In this document: positions 6,885 to 8,843 of the stretch, piece after piece
Numbering within the stretch: the first letter of the stretch is position 1
How the letters are laid out: each line of letters starts with the position of its first letter
NCBI GenBank assembly: GCA_946477805.1
Contig: CAMKZP010000123.1
Coordinates: 1-8,843 of the forward strand
Direction of reading: 5' to 3'
Source: an uncultured Enterobacter sp.
GTDB taxonomy: Bacteria > Pseudomonadota > Gammaproteobacteria > Enterobacterales > Enterobacteriaceae
DNA length: 8,843 nt
Program-made: the position numbers and the translations under genes
Notes under the pieces: generated by a model
What the model was told of the DNA's origin: nothing
The model's database searches: none
What the model saw: only the letters and a program-made list of their open reading frames with translations

Positions 6885-7652
6885 ATGTGCGAACTGCTCG
6901 GGATGAGCGCCAATGTGCCAACCGATATCTGCTTTAGCTTCACCGGGCTGGTTCAGCGCGGTGGGGGAACCGGGCCGCATAAAGACGGCTGGGGCATCAC
7001 CTTCTACGAAGGCAAAGGGTGTCGCACGTTCAAAGATCCTCAACCCAGCTTTAACTCACCGATTGCCAAACTGGTGCAGGACTACCCTATCAAGTCCCGC
7101 TCGGTGATCGCGCATATTCGCCAGGCGAACCGCGGTGAAGTGGCGCTGGAAAATACCCATCCTTTTACCCGCGAGCTGTGGGGCCGTAACTGGACCTACG
7201 CGCATAACGGGCAACTTACCGGTTATAAATCGCTCGAAACGGGCAACTTCCGCCCGGTTGGAGAAACCGACAGCGAAAAAGCCTTCTGCTGGCTGCTGCA
7301 CAAGCTCACAGAGCGCTACCCGCGTACCCCGGGCAATATGGCGGCCGTATTCAAATACATTGCGACGCTGGCGTCTGAACTGCGTGAAAAAGGCGTGTTC
7401 AACATGCTGTTGTCTGACGGGCGATACGTAATGGCGTTCTGCTCAACGAATCTGTTCTGGATAACGCGCCGCGCGCCGTTTGGCGTTGCCACGCTGCTCG
7501 ATCAGGATGTAGAGATAGATTTTCAAAAAGAGACCACACCGAACGATGTGGTCACGGTCATTGCTACGCAGCCGCTGACGGGCAACGAAACCTGGCAAAA
7601 GATCATGCCAGGTGAGTGGGTACTATTTTGCCTCGGGGACCGCGTAATTTGA
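6885..7652 (+). CDS. yafJ: Class II glutamine amidotransferase YafJ
   Basis: This is a 255-residue protein with the same length and sequence pattern as E. coli YafJ, whose physiological reaction is not established to my knowledge. It consists of one class II (Ntn-type) glutamine amidotransferase domain. Removal of Met1 would expose Cys2 as nucleophile (MCELLGMSAN). Substrate-site motifs follow in order: HKDGWG (32-37), HIRQANRG with Arg79 (77-84), HNGQL with Asn108-Gly109 (107-111) and GETDSE with Asp129 (126-131). No synthase domain is attached, so it either works as a stand-alone glutaminase or passes ammonia to an unknown partner. GGAGG at 6874-6878, spaced 6 nt from the ATG, supports the start. 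It may be co-transcribed with gmhA. Its last 30 bp overlap the end of yafK on the opposite strand. Confidence 0.95.
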   Translation: MCELLGMSANVPTDICFSFTGLVQRGGGTGPHKDGWGITFYEGKGCRTFKDPQPSFNSPIAKLVQDYPIKSRSVIAHIRQANRGEVALENTHPFTRELWGRNWTYAHNGQLTGYKSLETGNFRPVGETDSEKAFCWLLHKLTERYPRTPGNMAAVFKYIATLASELREKGVFNMLLSDGRYVMAFCSTNLFWITRRAPFGVATLLDQDVEIDFQKETTPNDVVTVIATQPLTGNETWQKIMPGEWVLFCLGDRVI

Positions 7653-8363
7653 CGCCAGCTGCGGCTGGACGACTTCGTGGCTCAGCGGCTTGCTGACCAC
7701 GTAACGGCCATCCACAATCGAGACAACCGGCGGCTTGTGGGTCTGGGCAAAGTAGTCGTAGCCCGGTTTAAGCTGCTTCCAGAAATCCGCGTAGGTCGAG
7801 TACTTGTGACGCGCCATATTGGCATCGGTCATGCGGAACGGATAGATGCTCACCTGAACGTTAGGCTGCCCGAACACGAGCGCGCCGGTTACGAACTGAA
7901 AAATCTCATCAATGCCGGAATCGGTCATCGCGTAGCAGCCGACGGACACGCAGGCGCCGTGGATCATCAGGTATTTACCTTCATAGCCGTGGGCACGGTC
8001 AAAGGCGTTCGGGAAGCCGATGTTAATCGCTTTATAGAAACGGCTGTCAGGCTTTAGCTGGTTGCGCTGAACGTTATAAAACCCTTCCGGACTTTTGAAA
8101 TCCCCCTGACGCTGTTTTGGCCCCAGACCGCCGGAGTAGTTACAAATTTTGTAACTATCAAGCAGTTGATACGTCTCGCCCATTTTCACATACAGGTCGA
8201 GAGTGCGCTCTTCCTTGAAGATCTGAATATAAACCGGCGATCCCATTAACTGCTGTTTATATTCTTTGCTGACGGGCGTCGTTGAGCTATTACTGCTGAG
8301 CAGCCCGGCAAACGACATGCACGGCATCAGAAGCATCGCAATGAACAATGCGATTTTACGCAT
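7623..8363 (-). CDS. yafK: YafK/DpaA, YkuD-family enzyme releasing Lpp from peptidoglycan
   Basis: The 246-residue protein matches E. coli YafK along its length. A signal peptide is visible (MRKIALFIAMLLMPCMSFA, cleavage likely after Ala19), directing it to the periplasm; Cys15 lies in a poor lipobox, so lipoprotein processing is unlikely. The YkuD (L,D-transpeptidase) active-site motif is HGACVSVGCYAM, with His135 and nucleophile Cys143. Recent work on E. coli YafK, also called DpaA or LdtF, assigns it the reverse of the usual cross-linking reaction: cleavage of the bond between Braun lipoprotein and peptidoglycan. AAGGAA at 8372-8377 lies 8 nt before the ATG. It converges on yafJ with a 30-bp overlap and is divergent from nqrA. 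E. coli has other genes beyond yafK where nqrA stands here. Confidence 0.95.
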   Translation of the reverse strand: MRKIALFIAMLLMPCMSFAGLLSSNSSTTPVSKEYKQQLMGSPVYIQIFKEERTLDLYVKMGETYQLLDSYKICNYSGGLGPKQRQGDFKSPEGFYNVQRNQLKPDSRFYKAINIGFPNAFDRAHGYEGKYLMIHGACVSVGCYAMTDSGIDEIFQFVTGALVFGQPNVQVSIYPFRMTDANMARHKYSTYADFWKQLKPGYDYFAQTHKPPVVSIVDGRYVVSKPLSHEVVQPQLASNYAVPEAK

Positions 8364-8395
8364 ACTACTGGTTCCTTGATAAAACTATGACCAAC

Positions 8396-8410
8396 TTGCC
8401 AGGACGGCAA
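8396..8410. other. Small inverted repeat in the yafK leader
   Basis: TTGCC (8396-8400) and GGCAA (8406-8410) form a perfect 5-bp inverted repeat with a 5-nt loop, about 20 nt beyond the yafK ribosome-binding site. It could be a hairpin in the 5' untranslated region or a small operator. No known regulator motif is recognised, and such a short repeat can arise by chance. Confidence 0.25.
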
Positions 8411-8449
8411 AAGAGACCCGAAATCAGATAAATCTGGACAGGAGCGCTC

Positions 8450-8477
8450 ACATTAGCACCGATAAAGATTTTCGCAA
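8450..8477 (-). promoter_or_regulatory. Candidate yafK promoter
   Basis: On the minus strand TTGCGA (8472-8477) and TGC-TAATGT (extended -10, 8450-8458) are separated by 16 nt. The -35 matches four of six consensus bases; the -10 hexamer matches poorly but is preceded by TGn. A start here would give a leader of about 80 nt that includes the inverted repeat at 8396-8410. Weak motif evidence only. Confidence 0.3.
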
Positions 8478-8588
8478 GAGCCAACCTGTGGGTTTACACA
8501 TTAGTTTTACTTAATAACCTATTCAGACGGGCCTGGCTCCAGGAACTTTGCGCAATAGCTCGCATTTTAGCGCGCCCGGCGGCGGATT

Positions 8589-8605
8589 CCCTGCTCTCAG
8601 CAGGG
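8589..8605 (+). promoter_or_regulatory. Hairpin in the nqrA leader, overlapping a ribosome-binding site
   Basis: CCCTGCT (8589-8595) and AGCAGGG (8599-8605) are perfect complements around a CTC loop, with a possible further T-G pair at 8588/8606. The 3' arm contains most of GGGGT (8603-8607), which sits 3 nt before the ATG of a short reading frame at 8611. If transcribed, the folded form would hide that ribosome-binding site. No T-run follows, so it does not look like a terminator. Confidence 0.4.
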
Positions 8606-8610
8606 GTAAA

Positions 8611-8658
8611 ATGATAAACTTCGTTCCCTCTGGACAGTTGCTCATGGATACCCGCTAA
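8611..8658 (+). CDS. Possible 15-codon leader peptide upstream of nqrA
   Basis: A short frame reads MINFVPSGQLLMDTR and stops with TAA at 8656-8658, four bases before the nqrA ATG and in a different frame from it. A usable ribosome-binding site (GGGGT, 8603-8607) precedes its ATG, partly inside a 7-bp hairpin. nqrA itself has no purine-rich site at the right distance, so ribosomes ending this frame could restart at nqrA. I do not recognise the peptide, it has no run of codons for one amino acid as attenuation leaders do, and a frame this short could be chance. Confidence 0.3.
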   Translation: MINFVPSGQLLMDTR

Positions 8659-8662
8659 CCCC

Positions 8663-8843
8663 ATGTTTAGAATCAGAAAAGGACTTAATCTGCCGATCTC
8701 CGGCGTGCCTGAACAGCACGTGACCACGGGAGCCAGCATTCGCCATGTCGCCATTGTGGGTGATGATTACCACGGGATGCGCCCCTCAATGCGGGTGCAG
8801 GAAGGCGAGCGCGTCGTTAAAGGGCAGGCGCTGTTTGAGGACA
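8663..8843 (+). CDS. nqrA: Na+-translocating NADH:quinone reductase subunit A, N-terminal part
   Basis: Sixty codons are present before the window ends, from ATG TTT AGA. The protein begins MFRIRKGLNLPISGVPEQ and continues through VGDDYHGMRPSMRVQEGE to QALFED, matching the N-terminal domain of NqrA (compare the Vibrio pattern KKGLDLPIAG, then GMRP, then LFED). NqrA is the peripheral cytoplasmic subunit of the six-subunit Na+-NQR complex, which oxidises NADH, reduces ubiquinone and pumps sodium. The other subunit genes should follow to the right. The start matches the family; the nearest upstream in-frame stop is TAA at 8615-8617, with no ATG between. No clear ribosome-binding site precedes the start, which is unusual in this window. 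It is divergent from yafK with 299 bp between, holding the hairpin and short frame described separately. Confidence 0.92.
   Translation, partial: MFRIRKGLNLPISGVPEQHVTTGASIRHVAIVGDDYHGMRPSMRVQEGERVVKGQALFED

Noticed and set aside
8487..8500. TGTG-N6-CACA inverted repeat resembling a CRP site
   Set aside because: CRP sites have eight bases between TGTG and CACA (TGTGA-N6-TCACA); here there are six, so the half-sites are out of register.
8502..8520. AT-rich GTTAT/AAACT pattern as an ArcA box before nqrA
   Set aside because: The match to ArcA direct repeats is loose and could be chance in AT-rich DNA; a position weight matrix scan would be needed.
8494..8754. Minus-strand frame of 86 codons between yafK and nqrA
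   Set aside because: It overlaps the start of nqrA and the leader hairpin, has no convincing ribosome-binding site noted, and resembles no protein I know.
1..8843. Defence system, phage, integron or CRISPR content
   Set aside because: No direct-repeat array, integrase, transposase, toxin-antitoxin pair or restriction gene is visible; all long genes are recognisable metabolic, transport or envelope genes.

Overview
The window reads as a chromosomal segment from a member of the Enterobacteriaceae other than E. coli, most likely near Enterobacter, Lelliottia, Leclercia or Klebsiella. The proteins of its central part (YafV, FadE, GmhA, YafJ, YafK) are close to full-length relatives of the E. coli K-12 proteins. 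The right edge, however, enters an nqr (Na+-translocating NADH:quinone reductase) operon, which E. coli lacks. The lysozyme inhibitor gene ivy, which lies between yafV and fadE in E. coli K-12, is absent. Every complete gene appears intact; there are no insertion sequences, tRNAs, rRNAs, CRISPR arrays or phage genes.

Left part (1-2533, + strand): the tail of one peptide-type ABC permease, a complete second permease (DppC/GsiD type), and a gamma-glutamyltransferase-family Ntn hydrolase with no signal peptide. Stops and starts are 2 to 9 nt apart, so these form the 3' end of an operon that probably imports peptides, perhaps gamma-glutamyl peptides, and cleaves them in the cytoplasm. The coding here looks richer in G+C than in the genes to the right. 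The convergent gap 2534-2689 holds a G+C-rich palindromic repeat of a type common between enterobacterial genes.

Middle (2690-6252): yafV (omega-amidase) and fadE (acyl-CoA dehydrogenase) are both on the minus strand. A clear intrinsic terminator after fadE separates them, and yafV has its own probable promoter. fadE has a textbook FadR operator just upstream of its start, so fatty-acid control is written in the sequence. fadE is divergent from gmhA.

Right part (6253-8843): gmhA (phosphoheptose isomerase, LPS heptose synthesis) and yafJ (class II glutamine amidotransferase) are on the plus strand. yafK/dpaA (YkuD-fold enzyme acting on the peptidoglycan-Lpp link) is convergent and overlaps the 3' end of yafJ by 30 bp. 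nqrA begins at 8663 and runs off the window.

Most of this is ordinary core genome. The two least explained items are the transporter plus gamma-glutamyltransferase operon, and a possible regulatory leader before nqrA. In that leader, a 7-bp hairpin overlaps the ribosome-binding site of a 15-codon reading frame that stops four bases before nqrA, which has no obvious ribosome-binding site of its own.
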